The translations under genes were made by a program, and so were the position numbers. The notes under the pieces are model-generated. The model saw only the letters and a program-made list of their open reading frames with translations. It was not told the DNA's origin and searched no databases. Shown in pieces: positions 1 through 9,581 of a stretch of DNA of 64,000 bases. The stretch spans positions 1 through 64,000 of the forward strand of contig JADJTX010000031.1 in assembly GCA_016710985.1 (NCBI GenBank). The letters run 5' to 3'. How positions within the stretch are numbered: position 1 is the stretch's first letter; the number at the start of each line of letters is the position of its first letter. Origin of the DNA: Ignavibacteria bacterium (lineage in GTDB: Bacteria; Bacteroidota; Ignavibacteria; Tepidaquicellales; Tepidaquicellaceae).

Positions 1-242
1 AACTTAACAAACAGATTCAGCCTTTGAAAAATAAAATTAACGAACTCGAAAAGCAGACAGGTAAATTTGAAAAAAGAATAAAAGAACTCGAAGAGATAAT
101 GGGTAAAGATGAATTTTATAAAGGCGGATATAAGGTAGTAGATATCACAAATGAATATAACAGTTTAAAAGAGAATCTGAAAAACGTATATTCGCAGTGG
201 GAAGAAGAAACGGATAAGCTAAACCAACTTGAAAACAATTAA
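1..242 (+). CDS. ABC-F family ATPase, C-terminal end only (partial)
   Basis: The reading frame is open from the left edge to a TAA at 240-242; a TTG at 24 is only an internal codon. What is visible is a highly charged Lys/Glu-rich segment of about 75 residues with heptad spacing (NELEKQTGKFEKRIKELEEI, then DEFYKGG and a second helix ending EEETDKLNQLEN). This is the shape of the C-terminal coiled-coil domain of ABC-F proteins (Uup/EttA type), which act on ribosomes. The ATPase domains lie outside the window. The family call rests on the coiled coil alone. The next gene starts 22 bp downstream on the same strand. Confidence 0.6.
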   Translation, partial: LNKQIQPLKNKINELEKQTGKFEKRIKELEEIMGKDEFYKGGYKVVDITNEYNSLKENLKNVYSQWEEETDKLNQLENN

Positions 243-264
243 CCTAAAAACAAAAAACTAAATA

Positions 265-1014
265 ATGAAAAGACTACTTTATGTTACATTAATCTCCGCC
301 GGTATATTGCTGATGCAGAATTCTAACACAAGCGCGCAGTCAAATTTTGACGCAAAGTTAAAATTCAAAAGTGATAAGAACTATTCACAGGAAATAAAGA
401 CACGCGACTACAATGAAGCGCTTAAGAAGCATAAAAAAATCGCAGGAAGCCTGTTAGGACTTTCACTTGATTTTCAGCTTGGCTATAACACGACGAGTGC
501 AAATGTTGATGAAACATCAAATCTCCAGCCGGTGACAACAACATCAAAAGGCGGATTTGCATTTGGAGCATTATTGAATGTTAATTTACTCGGACTGGGA
601 TTTTCTACAGGTCTGGATTTTACGAAGAAGAACTTTGGAATTGAAATACCTTATTATGATACAACGACTACAATTGATTCGGTATCATCGGATATATCCA
701 ACAGTTACATGAACATTCCTCTGAATGTAAGTTTTGGCGGAATGGTTTCTGAAGATATAGGAGTCAGTTTCAGCGGCGGACCATATTTAGGATTTCTGTT
801 AAATCCGCCGAATGAATTAAGCGGATATAAGGATTTTGATTTCGGATTAAACGGAATACTTACCGGGCGATATTTTCTCAATCCATTCATGGCTGTAATT
901 CTCGGAATGCAGGGTCAGTACGGAGGATTGAATAATCTTTTAAGTACAAGTTCAGTAGAAACTCTAAATACATTCAACTGGGGATTATTCACAGGATTGA
1001 GTGTCGGTTTCTGA
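265..1014 (+). CDS. outer-membrane beta-barrel protein (PorT-like)
   Basis: This 249-residue protein begins with a signal peptide (MKRLLYVTLISAGILL, cleavage probably after NTSAQ). After a charged linker to about residue 75 it has alternating hydrophobic, Gly-rich beta strands (GFAFGALLNVNLLGLGF, NIPLNVSFGG, VSFSGGPYLGFLLN) and ends in GLFTGLSVGF. That terminal aromatic strand is typical of Bacteroidota outer-membrane barrel proteins of the PorT/OmpW-like kind. No catalytic motif is seen, and the substrate or partner is unknown. The gene is followed by a hairpin terminator, so it ends its transcription unit. Confidence 0.7.
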   Translation: MKRLLYVTLISAGILLMQNSNTSAQSNFDAKLKFKSDKNYSQEIKTRDYNEALKKHKKIAGSLLGLSLDFQLGYNTTSANVDETSNLQPVTTTSKGGFAFGALLNVNLLGLGFSTGLDFTKKNFGIEIPYYDTTTTIDSVSSDISNSYMNIPLNVSFGGMVSEDIGVSFSGGPYLGFLLNPPNELSGYKDFDFGLNGILTGRYFLNPFMAVILGMQGQYGGLNNLLSTSSVETLNTFNWGLFTGLSVGF

Positions 1015-1047
1015 TGATAATTTAAATTTGTTAAAATATTTTTTTTT

Positions 1048-1070
1048 AAAGGAGCGAAAGCTCCTTTTTT
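1048..1070 (+). terminator. Rho-independent terminator after the barrel gene
   Basis: An 8-bp stem, AAAGGAGC with loop GAAA and GCTCCTTT, runs into a T tract. It lies 34 bp after the stop of the beta-barrel gene. Confidence 0.8.
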
Positions 1071-1265
1071 ACTATACCTGTTTTCAGACCAACTCTGTCC
1101 AAATAAAGAAAAAGCCTGACACGAATTTCACGAATGATCACGAATTAAATTATTATCATCTATTTTTATATAGAATTAACTAAATTATCCGGACAGTATT
1201 AGCATAACAATAAAATCGATTAGAGGTTTATTCTTTGCATCTACGTGGTTTGTTATGGAAAATTA
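1071..1265. other. non-coding gap with a degenerate CACGAATT repeat
   Basis: No plausible gene is present. Positions 1121-1146 hold three near-direct copies of an ACGAATT word at about 10-bp spacing, a dispersed-repeat style seen again elsewhere in this window. Confidence 0.4.
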
Positions 1266-1684
1266 TAAAACCTTCCAAAACTACACTAAAACCTTCCAAA
1301 ACTTCACTAAACCTTCTAAAACTTCATTAAAACATTTCCAGACATATTTAAAACATTTCCAAATATCATTAAAACATTTCCAAATATCATTAAAACATTT
1401 CCAAACATCATTAAAACATTTCCAAATATCATTAAAACATTTCCAAATATCATTAAAACATTTCCAAATATCATTAAAACATTTCCAAATATCATTAAAA
1501 CATTTCTAAACATCATTAAAACATTTCCAAACATCATTAAAACATTTCCAGACATCATTAAAACATTTCCAGACATCATCAAAACATTTCCAGACATCAT
1601 TAAAACATTTCCAAATATCATTAAAACATTTCCAAACCTCATTAAAACATTTCCAGACATCACTAAAACATTTCCAGACATCAT
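1266..1684. repeat. 21-bp tandem array, 20 units
   Basis: Twenty tandem units follow one another, nineteen of 21 bp and one of 20 bp (around 1308-1327). The consensus is TAAAACATTTCCAAATATCAT, with the first three units most diverged. Because 21 is a multiple of three, several frames stay open on both strands (plus-strand heptad SLKHFQI; minus-strand heptads MMSGNVL and NDVWKCF). A plus-strand ATG at 1255 precedes the array, but no ribosome-binding site or promoter is visible, so no frame is called as a gene. The 21-bp period recurs at 37984-38460 and 52058-52726 with unrelated unit sequences. Confidence 0.9.
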
Positions 1685-1708
1685 TCACCTCTTTACACGT
1701 CAAAAAAT

Positions 1709-1790
1709 AAACCACCAAGACACACACGAAGACACTAAAAAAATGTGTTGAAAATAGATTTACTTTGTGTCTTTGTACCTTAGTGGTTAA
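1709..1790. repeat. imperfect inverted repeat (ACCACCAAG/CTTAGTGGT type)
   Basis: The left arm, about 1710-1735 (AACCACCAAGACACACACGA...), is the near reverse complement of the right arm, about 1767-1789 (GTGTCTTTGTACCTTAGTGG...). About 30 bp separate them. It resembles small dispersed palindromic elements. From 1791 to 2003 nothing further is recognisable. Confidence 0.5.
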
Positions 1791-2012
1791 ACATTCTTTA
1801 TGTTTGGGGACATCCTTCAAAAAGGTGGTTAGGGGTTGTGCTCAAATCATTCTCATATTTTTTAAAAATAGAAAACTCGTTTTGCAAACGGGTGACAAAT
1901 GCAATTGGCTAAAATTATTGAAACAATCGTTTTGGACGAATGTGAGAGATCATTCACTATTCAGCAGATATTTCATTTCATTTAAATATTCATATAAATA
2001 TATTTGCTGACA

Positions 2013-3617
2013 GTGGCTAAAAAGAAACAGGTAAAAAACATTCCGGCAGCAAAATCTACTTCCCCTGATTTAGATTTACTGATTGATAAATACATCTGGT
2101 TATTGATTCCAATATTTACTGTCATTTATTATCTGAGCAGTAAATATTCTATTGGATTTTCACAGGATGATGAAATCGGTCATTTTGTTAATATGAAGGA
2201 ATTCTGGACAGATCCTTTAAGCATAATAGGGAACTGGCCTAAGCCGGGTTACAAAATATTAATGGTTGTTCCTGCATTGTTCGGATATCAGGCGGTATTA
2301 CTGGTTAATTCTCTTATCGCAGCTACAACAGTTTATCTGACTTACAGGCTTCTGAAGCTATACAATATAAACTATGCTTTCTTCGGGGCATTCATGCTTG
2401 GATTGCAGCCGTTGTTCTTCGATCTTTCATTCAGGTCTTACGCCGAAATATTTACAGCGCTGCTTTTTGTAGTCCTTATAATTTTATATAAAAAGGAAAG
2501 CTACTTTCTTTGCGGTCTGGTATGCGGATACATTTTTACTGTAAGGCAGGAAGCAGTTCTGATCGGAATATTTCTCGCGATAATATTTTTTCAAAGGAAA
2601 AACTATACTGCAATACTTTCAATCGGGATCTTTCCGTTCCTTTTTAATCTGTTCGGATATTTCAAGACAGGTGATTACTTATTTGTCATATCCGAAATGA
2701 GTTCACTCGGCGCAATGGATTTTGGAGGAGCGAGCAGGGGATTCTTTCATTATTTTAAAGTTTACATTTTCATAGTTGGTCCTGTTTGTCTTACATTATT
2801 TCTTCTGGGTTATTTTGGTTTTTTAGCAGACACGAAAAAGTTTAAAGAGTATATCAAAAAATATGATATAGTATATGTTGTCTTCACACTGACTTTCATG
2901 GTTCAGGTATTGCTTATGCTTAAAGGAACAAACCCGGGAACCTGGAGATATTTACTTCATATTTCCCCGCTGGCAGCTTTCTTTGCTACAGTTGGCCTGA
3001 ATAATCTGGCGTCGGTTCAGTTTAAAAAAACAAACTATATAATAACAGGTACATTTCTGATTATCACTCTTGCGGTTTTATCCAGGATATCCAAGGGGCT
3101 TGATTTGTTTGAGATTCCTGAATACGGAAAGTTTGCAGTAGTATCGATTGTATTTCTGTTAACAGTTATTTTATTTTCAAATGATACAAGAGCTTACCTT
3201 AATAAGCTTTCAGTTACATTAATTATTTTATCCGCTGTGTATCTGTTCATGAGTTTTGAGCCGCGCGTTCTTTCCGCTGAAAACATTGCGGTAAAGCAGA
3301 CAGCGGAATATTTAGCCAAGTCCGAATATGAGAATAAGGAAATTTATGTAACGGTTCAGCTTACAAACTCGATCATTTTATTCGGTGATGTTTCACCTGA
3401 AGGCAGAAAGAAGTTCATTCATCTAAACCAGGAAAACCTTTCAAAAGCAAAGAAAGGGGATCTTGTGATATGGGATACTCATTACGGATACAGACCTGAA
3501 TATAAAAATGACGTAAAGCCCGATGACCTTGATGAGAACCCTGATTTTAAAATGATAAAGAAGATAACTTCTTCCGATAATATGTTTGAAGCATATGTTT
3601 ATGAAAAAATAAATTAA
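2013..3617 (+). CDS. GT-C type membrane glycosyltransferase (ArnT/PMT-like)
   Basis: About 535 residues with roughly a dozen hydrophobic segments. An acidic motif (FSQDDEIGHF) follows the first membrane helix, where GT-C enzymes carry their catalytic acidic pair in the first periplasmic loop. The family transfers a sugar from a polyprenyl-phosphate carrier to lipid or protein on the periplasmic side. The C-terminal ~110 residues are soluble. The start is uncertain: GTG at 2013 gives VAKKKQ, a TTG at 2004 adds three residues, and neither has a clear ribosome-binding site. The next gene follows after 15 bp, and four genes run to 5998 in the same direction, consistent with one glycan or lipid modification operon. 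The donor is plausibly made by the DPM1-like enzyme at the end of the cluster. Confidence 0.7.
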   Translation: MAKKKQVKNIPAAKSTSPDLDLLIDKYIWLLIPIFTVIYYLSSKYSIGFSQDDEIGHFVNMKEFWTDPLSIIGNWPKPGYKILMVVPALFGYQAVLLVNSLIAATTVYLTYRLLKLYNINYAFFGAFMLGLQPLFFDLSFRSYAEIFTALLFVVLIILYKKESYFLCGLVCGYIFTVRQEAVLIGIFLAIIFFQRKNYTAILSIGIFPFLFNLFGYFKTGDYLFVISEMSSLGAMDFGGASRGFFHYFKVYIFIVGPVCLTLFLLGYFGFLADTKKFKEYIKKYDIVYVVFTLTFMVQVLLMLKGTNPGTWRYLLHISPLAAFFATVGLNNLASVQFKKTNYIITGTFLIITLAVLSRISKGLDLFEIPEYGKFAVVSIVFLLTVILFSNDTRAYLNKLSVTLIILSAVYLFMSFEPRVLSAENIAVKQTAEYLAKSEYENKEIYVTVQLTNSIILFGDVSPEGRKKFIHLNQENLSKAKKGDLVIWDTHYGYRPEYKNDVKPDDLDENPDFKMIKKITSSDNMFEAYVYEKIN

Positions 3618-3632
3618 ATAAAAACATCTTAT

Positions 3633-4330
3633 ATGAAACCGACAAAGGAAACTTTTGAAAAATGGAATGAAGAGCTTGCATCCAAGCATGATCTCGATAA
3701 ATTCTATAACCATCCGAATTTCGCATTCAGATACATTGAACAGAAGAGAATAGAAAAGTTAATTGAGCTTGCAGAGATAAAGCCGGAAGATAAAATACTT
3801 GAGGTAGGATGCGGAGCGGGACACATTCTTGAAAAGATAGAAACCGGAGAGCTTTACGGCATCGATATTTCGGAGATACAGATAGAGAGAACAAGAAAAA
3901 GAATGGGAGACAGGGTTGAACTTAAAAAGCGCCGGGTGAAGCTATTCCTTATGAGGATAAGTATTTCGATAAAGTCTTATGTTCGGAAGTAATAGAGCAT
4001 GTGCTGGATCCGCGTGAAGTGCTTAAGGAAATATCACGGGTAATGAAGGATGAAGGCATATTGTCACTTTCAATTCCAAATGAGGAAGTCATCAATTCAA
4101 CCAAGAAATTTCTCAAGAAAACAGGGCTGATAAAAATTATAGACGACAAAAAAGACACAGAGGGATGGGAGCTTGCAACCAAAGACAATCTCGATGAATG
4201 GCATTTGCACAGCTTTTCACTGGAGCTTGCAGAGAAATTTTCAAAGGATATTTTTGTAATGTCAAAAGTCGTTAAAATCCCGAACGCAGTATTCCCTGCA
4301 AGGTTTGTAATCCAATACAAAAAAGCATAA
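3633..4330 (+). CDS. class I SAM-dependent methyltransferase (frameshifted)
   Basis: The N-terminal part has the SAM motif I (ILEVGCGAGHILEKI) followed by YGIDISEIQIERTRKR. Reading then shifts frame at the A5 run 3924-3928. Adding one A restores ELKKAPGEAIPYED and VLCSEVIEHVLDPREVLKEI, the motif II region of the family. Both halves together give about 232 residues, normal for a small-molecule methyltransferase. The substrate is unknown; position inside the glycosylation operon suggests a sugar or lipid-linked intermediate. The single-base loss in a homopolymer is more likely a sequence error than decay. Confidence 0.75.
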
Positions 4331-4335
4331 TCAGA

Positions 4336-5277
4336 ATGTCCGGAAAAGAAAGATGTCTGATCTACGGCGGCGGCGGTTTCATTGGTTCCCATCTTGCTGA
4401 AAAACTGCTTGATTCAGGATATTCTGTCACCATCTTTGACAAATTAAATTTCTCAGGAAAAAACATTTCTGATTTCGCAGATAAGGTAAACATCATCGAA
4501 GGTGATTTTAATAATGAAATAGATTTAAAAAATTCACTTAAGGATATTGATCATGTGTATCATCTTGTCAGCTCAACTTTACCTGCAAATTCAAATGAAA
4601 ATCCTGTTTATGATGTTGAAACAAATCTCATCTCTTCGCTGAAGCTTATAAAGGAATGTATAAATAAGAAAATTCAAAAATTCATTTTTCTGTCCTCCGG
4701 GGGAACGGTATATGGCATTCCCGAAATAATTCCTGTTAAGGAAAATCACAGGACAAATCCAATCTGTTCATACGGCATAGTTAAAAAAACCATTGAAGAA
4801 TATTTATTCATGTTTGAAAAGATCCATGGTCTTGATTATTTTGTATTCAGATTATCAAATCCATACGGGGAGCGTCAGAATCCGCTTGCAGCACAGGGAG
4901 CGATACCGGTCTTTATTAACCAGGCAATAAACGGACAGCCAATTAATATCTGGGGAAACGGTGAAGTGGTCCGGGATTACATTTATATCAAAGATGCTGT
5001 AAAAGTACTTGCAGATGCTTTAATAAAAACCGGCAGAGATAGAGTTTTTAATTTAAGCTCGGGGACCGGATATTCTCTGAATCAGATCATTGAGATTATA
5101 GAAGGAGTTTCAGGAATGGATTTAAATGTAATCTATAAGGAAGGAAGAAATGTAGATGTACCTGTCAGCATTCTTGATAATACATTAGTAAAAGAAACGT
5201 TTGACTGGAACCCTCAGACTGAAATTGAATCGGGAATTAAACATACATATAAATATTTATTAAAACACAATGTCTGA
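4336..5277 (+). CDS. NAD-dependent sugar epimerase/dehydratase (GalE-like SDR)
   Basis: This 313-residue extended SDR protein has an N-terminal NAD-binding GGGGFIGSHLAEKLL, a central SSGGTVYG, the active-site SYGIVKK (YxxxK), and NPYGERQNP. These are typical of UDP-hexose 4-epimerases and related NDP-sugar dehydratases. It probably makes an activated sugar in the cytoplasm for the two glycosyltransferases of the cluster. It starts 5 bp after the methyltransferase stop and its end overlaps the next gene by 8 bp, indicating translational coupling. The exact substrate cannot be read from sequence. Confidence 0.8.
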   Translation: MSGKERCLIYGGGGFIGSHLAEKLLDSGYSVTIFDKLNFSGKNISDFADKVNIIEGDFNNEIDLKNSLKDIDHVYHLVSSTLPANSNENPVYDVETNLISSLKLIKECINKKIQKFIFLSSGGTVYGIPEIIPVKENHRTNPICSYGIVKKTIEEYLFMFEKIHGLDYFVFRLSNPYGERQNPLAAQGAIPVFINQAINGQPINIWGNGEVVRDYIYIKDAVKVLADALIKTGRDRVFNLSSGTGYSLNQIIEIIEGVSGMDLNVIYKEGRNVDVPVSILDNTLVKETFDWNPQTEIESGIKHTYKYLLKHNV

Positions 5278-5998
5278 TAATTCAAACCTTACTCTTTCCG
5301 TATTCTTTCCCGCTTACTATGATGAAAAAAACATAGAGAAGGTTGTGGAGTCCGCTCTCAAAGTACTTGAAGAGCTGAAATTAAAAGATTACGAGATAAT
5401 TATAATTGAGGACGGAAGCCCTGACAAAACGGGAGAAGTTGCGGACAAGCTTGCATCTAAACACGGTAAAGTAAGAGTTATTCATCATGAAAAAAATCTT
5501 GGATACGGTGCAACTCTTAAAGACGGATTTTTAAATGCGAAATTAGATTATGTTTTTTATTCTGACGGTGATAATCAGTTTGATATGAATGAGCTTAAAA
5601 AATTTGTTGCGATGATCCCTTATTCGGACATGGTAATAGGTTACCGGAAAAAGAAACAGTATTCTACTTACAGAAAAGTTACTTCACTTGCCTATAATTT
5701 TGTTCTGAGATTTCTGTTTGATATTGACTATGTAGATGTGGATTGCGCTTTCAAAGTGATAAAGACGGACCTTTTTAAGAAAATACAGATAGATTCTGTA
5801 GATGCATTCATAGATGCTGAGATTTTGCTAAAGGCAAAATTACTTGGATATACTACTACAGAGATCGGAGTCAGGCATTTACCGAGAGTGGACGGAATAT
5901 CAACGGGTGCAAGACCTTCAGTTATTTTCAGAACGATCAAAGAAATAAGGGAATACAGGAAAGTATATAAGGAAGAGATCAAAAAATTAAAAGCTTAG
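5270..5998 (+). CDS. glycosyltransferase family 2, dolichyl/polyprenyl-phosphate mannosyltransferase-like
   Basis: The 242-residue protein has a GT-A fold start (SVFFPAYYDEKNIEKVVESA), an IIIEDGSPDKTGE nucleotide-binding segment and SDGDNQFD, which sits where DPM1-type enzymes have their metal-binding acidic motif. There is no C-terminal membrane segment. The family loads a sugar from a nucleotide donor onto polyprenyl phosphate at the cytoplasmic face, which would feed the GT-C enzyme encoded at 2013. It overlaps the upstream epimerase gene, and its stop codon overlaps the convergent ATPase gene's stop by 4 bp. Confidence 0.8.
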   Translation: MSDNSNLTLSVFFPAYYDEKNIEKVVESALKVLEELKLKDYEIIIIEDGSPDKTGEVADKLASKHGKVRVIHHEKNLGYGATLKDGFLNAKLDYVFYSDGDNQFDMNELKKFVAMIPYSDMVIGYRKKKQYSTYRKVTSLAYNFVLRFLFDIDYVDVDCAFKVIKTDLFKKIQIDSVDAFIDAEILLKAKLLGYTTTEIGVRHLPRVDGISTGARPSVIFRTIKEIREYRKVYKEEIKKLKA

Positions 5999-8287
5999 CT
6001 GCCGATCTTTACATATTTCAGTCTCATCGAATTACCTATCACAGTTACTACATCACTAAAAGCCATCAGCATTGCAGCCATCACAGGACTTATTATCAGT
6101 CCGAAGGAAGCGAAGACTCCCGCAGCGATCGGAATTGCAGCCGCATTATAAAAGAAAGCCCAGAAGAAATTCTGTTTGATTATGCTCACTGTTTTTTTAG
6201 AAATAAGAATTGACTTAACAATATTATTCAGATCGCCTTTTACCAGAATTACATCAGCAGAATCTATGGCAATATCCTGCCCGGTACCGATAGCAATGCC
6301 TACATTTGCCTTGGCAAGAGAAGGCGCATCATTAATCCCGTCACCGACCATTGCAACTATTTTGTTTTCAGACTGAAGTTTAGAAACTATTTTTTCCTTT
6401 TCTTCGGGAAGTGTTTTGAAGGAATAATTTTTAATTTTCAGCTCATTAGCGGTCTTCTTTGCCGCATTCTCATTGTCTCCTGAGATCATGAATATCTGCA
6501 GATCCATTGACTTAAGCTTACTGACAACTGATTCGGCATTTTCTTTTATGTTATCTTCAAGTTCTATGACTCCTTCAATCCGGCTGTCAATGCTGATGAA
6601 TAAATTATTTTTGCTCGTCTGAAATAAAATATTGGAAAATGTTAAACCTTTATTTTTCATAAAACCCTCGTTTCCAATCATGACGGATTTGTCATTAAGT
6701 ACTGCGCTTACTCCAAAGCCGGATTCATTCTTAAAATCTTTTACATTCTTATCGGACATTATGTCATTATCAATTCCGTAGTTTATAATAGATTTAGCAA
6801 TAGGGTGATTGGAGTATTTTTCCACTGATACAGCATACTTCATTAATTCTTTTTTTGGTAAAAATTATTGAACACATATATATTTTTTACCTTCATTTCT
6901 CCTGTAGTAAGTGTACCGGTTTTATCAAAACAAATTGTATCAACCTTCATTAAATTCTCAATCGCATCAACGTCATTAAAGAGTATCCCGTTTTCAGCGG
7001 CTCTGCCGACGCCAATGATGATCGCTATCGGCGAGGCAAGACCTAATGCACACGGACATGCAATGATCAATACTGAAACAGCGTACAGAAGGGAAATGTC
7101 AAATTTTTCATTCAGTAAAGCATACCAGACAAAAAATGTCGTAATTGAAATGATAATTACGATCGGTACGAATACACCGGAAATTCTGTCAGCTAATTTT
7201 TGTATCTTTGGCTTATTATTCGAAGCATCCTTTACAAGGGCAATGATCTTTGAAAGCATGGTTTCATTTCCGACTTTTTCAGCTTTCAGTTTGACAAACC
7301 CGTTTTTCAATACTGTTCCGCTCATTAAAGAATCACCGGTTCTTTTTTCAACGGGAAGCGATTCACCAGTCATTGCGCTTTCATCGACAACACAAAATCC
7401 TTCAATGATCGATCCGTCAACGGGAATTTTATCTCCTGTCTTCACAAGCACAATATCATTCAGCTTTACTTTCTTGTACGGAATGTATAATTCATTCCCG
7501 TCCCTTATGACATTTACAACTTTCGTCTGGAGTTCCTTCAGCTTTTTTATGGAAGACTGTGTTCTTGATTTTAAAACCGCTTCGAGATAGTTACCTATGA
7601 GTATGAATGTTATTATCATTGCAGCAGTTTCAAAGTAAACTTCACCTGAATTGGCTAGTGCTGAAATTCCCAGTCCGAATACAATGTTTACTGCAATTAT
7701 GATACTGTAAAAATATGAAGACAAGCTGCCTAAAGTGATAAGGGTATTCATATCTGCAGTTTTGTTCCTGAGGGCTGTAAAGGCACCTTTTATGAATTTG
7801 TCTCCGCACCAGAAAATCACGATAGTTGTAAATGTAAATAGTAAAATCAGTGATAGCTTTAATGAAACCGGAATGAGGTTTAAAACAGGCAGATGCTCTT
7901 TCATGCTGATACCGATGATCAATAGTGAAAGAGAAATTGAAGTTATTATTTTTACTTTTTGCTTTTTCAGATTGGATTTTCTTGACTGTTCAGCCTCATA
8001 TTCCTCATCTTCACTTGAAGCTTCATAACCGATGTTCTTTATCTCTTTTTAATTGTCTCTCTTGAAATCAATTCCGGATCATAGATCACCTCACCGCTTT
8101 CAGCAGCGTAATTAATTTCAACACCTGAAATACCCTTTAATTTTGTCAGATATGTTTTGATATTTTTTGCGCAGGAAGTGCAGTCCATGCCTATGATATC
8201 GAATTCAAAGACTTCTGCAGTGTCAGATCCGGTATCGCTTACTTTTTTTGCTATTAAATTTTCCGATATGTTTCCTGTATTTTCCAA
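5995..8287 (-). CDS. copA: copper-type P1B ATPase with N-terminal HMA domain (two frameshifts)
   Basis: Three collinear reading frames make one pump of about 760 residues. The N-terminal part carries the metal-binding GMDCTSC (residues 33-39) of an HMA domain. The middle holds the TGES actuator loop (AMTGESLPVEK), the transmembrane ACPCALGLA metal site and phosphorylation motif DKTGTLTTGE. The last part has SNHPIAKSI, GDGINDAPSLA and the membrane segment FFYNAAAIPIAAG. Frames break at the T5 run 8046-8050 and the T7 run 6850-6856 (plus-strand coordinates), each cured by one extra base. CPC, YN and the HMA motif point to Cu(I)/Ag(I) export. However the TM8 motif is MAFSD rather than the usual MxxSS. 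The start is a TTG directly after the folP stop, so the two genes are probably co-transcribed. Confidence 0.85.
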
Positions 8288-9129
8288 TTACCTGGTTTCT
8301 AAAATTTTATCAGCTACTTTTACGGCTTTAATGTTTTCTAAAACGTCATGAACTCTTAATATATTTGCACCATTATTAATTCCGATAACATTTGCGGCAA
8401 TGGTTCCTTCCAGACGATCACTGACAGTTGCAGGAAAGATCTTATCAATGAAACTTTTCCTTGAAACTCCAAGCAATACGGGATGGCCTAACTCTCTGAA
8501 TCTATTTAAGTTTCTGAGTAATTCAATGTTATGCTCAAGGGATTTACCGAAACCAATTCCTACGTCTGTCATAATTTGTTTAATACCGTAATATTTTGCA
8601 ATGGAAATAGATTCGTTCAAATAATTGTAAACTTCTTCAACAACATTTTCATAAACCGGATTTTTCTGCATGTCTCTGGGAGTTCCTTTGATATGCATAA
8701 GAATACAGCTTGCATTATGTTTTGATGTAATTTCTGCGATCTTATCATCAAATTTAAATCCGCTTATGTCGTTCACAATACAGGCGCCTGCTTTCAGGGC
8801 TTCATCAGCAACTTCACTTTTATATGTATCAATGGACAGTGGAATCTTTAATTTTTTCTTTAATACTGAAATGACCAGATCACTCTTTCAAGTTCTTCAT
8901 CAATTGAAATATTTTCAGAACCGGGTCTTGTTGACTCACCTCCTATGTCGATGAAATCCGCACCGTCATTTTCCATTTGTATTGCATCGCCGGTTACTTT
9001 ATCTAAATCTAATCTACTGTCAAAATATTTGCCGCCGTCGGAAAACGAATCCGGGGTAATGTTTAATATGCCCATTACAAACGTCCGTGAGTATAAATCG
9101 TATTTCTTCAATCCAAAATCGTAAATCAA
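8288..9129 (-). CDS. folP: dihydropteroate synthase (frameshifted)
   Basis: The first part has RTFVMGILNITPDSFSDGGK and IDIGGESTRPGSE. The second has VNDISGF, CILMHIKGTPRDMQ, a DVGIGFGK (usually DPGIGFGK) and LLGVSRKSFI. Together these are the pterin- and pABA-binding loops of DHPS, which condenses the pterin diphosphate with p-aminobenzoate in folate synthesis. One base is missing near 8874-8879; joining frames gives EELERVI-x-VISVLKKKLKIP and about 280 residues, normal length. The start is a TTG at 9129 because a TGA lies immediately upstream in frame. The copper ATPase follows without a gap. Confidence 0.85.
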
Positions 9130-9133
9130 AATC

Positions 9134-9178
9134 AGTTTGTAAAGTTTGTAAAGTTTGTAAAGTTTGTAAAGTTTGTAA
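9134..9178. repeat. 9-bp tandem array (AGTTTGTAA x5)
   Basis: Five exact units sit just upstream of the folP start. The array at 9582-9635 is the same sequence in inverted orientation, so the two flank the S23 pseudogene. Confidence 0.9.
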
Positions 9179-9192
9179 GATTTATGTAGTTG

Positions 9193-9537
9193 TTACAAAG
9201 TTTTGATTAATCCTGAGAGCATTCGGGAAATTTCTTCAACTTTACTGATTAAATCTTTAAATTGTTGAGATGAAAGATAATTTAAATCTTCACCCAAATG
9301 TAACATACTTCTAATTTCTCCGGCACTTCCTTTTGAAATAAATAAAAAATGTTTAAACTAATTATTACTCTTTTTTTCAAATCCTTCTGCAATATTATTC
9401 ATAACAGAAATTGAAGCCCGCAATATTTGATTTTTATAATTGTAATCTTTGTGATGATTAAATATTTTATATAGTTCTGAAACTAAACATTTTGACTTTT
9501 GCCAAACTAAAATATCTTCAAATCTATCAAATTTCAT
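9193..9537 (-). pseudogene. S23-type four-helix-bundle protein with an internal amber codon
   Basis: Read on the minus strand from ATG at 9537, with a strong ribosome-binding site (AGGAGGGG) 5 bp upstream, the frame gives MKFDRFEDILVWQKSK, RASISVMNNIAEGFEKKSNN, a TAG at codon 60 (9358-9360), then FKHFLFISKGSAGEIRSMLH and a TAA at 9193. The total of 114 codons and the NIAEGFE...FLFISKGSAGE pattern match the four-helix-bundle family related to the 23S rRNA intervening-sequence protein. Family members usually have Glu at the TAG position, so one G-to-T change or error explains the stop. Function in the family is not well defined. The gene lies between metG and folP inside opposed 9-bp arrays. 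Confidence 0.8.
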
Positions 9538-9581
9538 CTTATCCCCTCCTATGTATTAACATCATTTTAAAAAATCAGTAC

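Noticed and set aside
1255..1820. Several long ORFs on both strands over the 21-bp array (for example SLKHFQI and NDVWKCF repeats)
   Set aside because: They are open because the period is a multiple of three and the unit lacks stops in those frames. None has a ribosome-binding site, promoter or non-repeat domain, so no frame is called.
3924..3931. Programmed -1 frameshift at AAAAAG in the methyltransferase (and similar runs in gyrA and rfbC)
   Set aside because: The heptamers are not proper X XXY YYZ slippery sites, no stimulatory structure was evident, and the same type of break recurs in many unrelated genes, which fits sequencing error better.
6868..7590. 240-codon ORF antisense to the copper ATPase
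   Set aside because: It is a shadow of a clearly recognised gene, has no family features, and contains no initiation signal.
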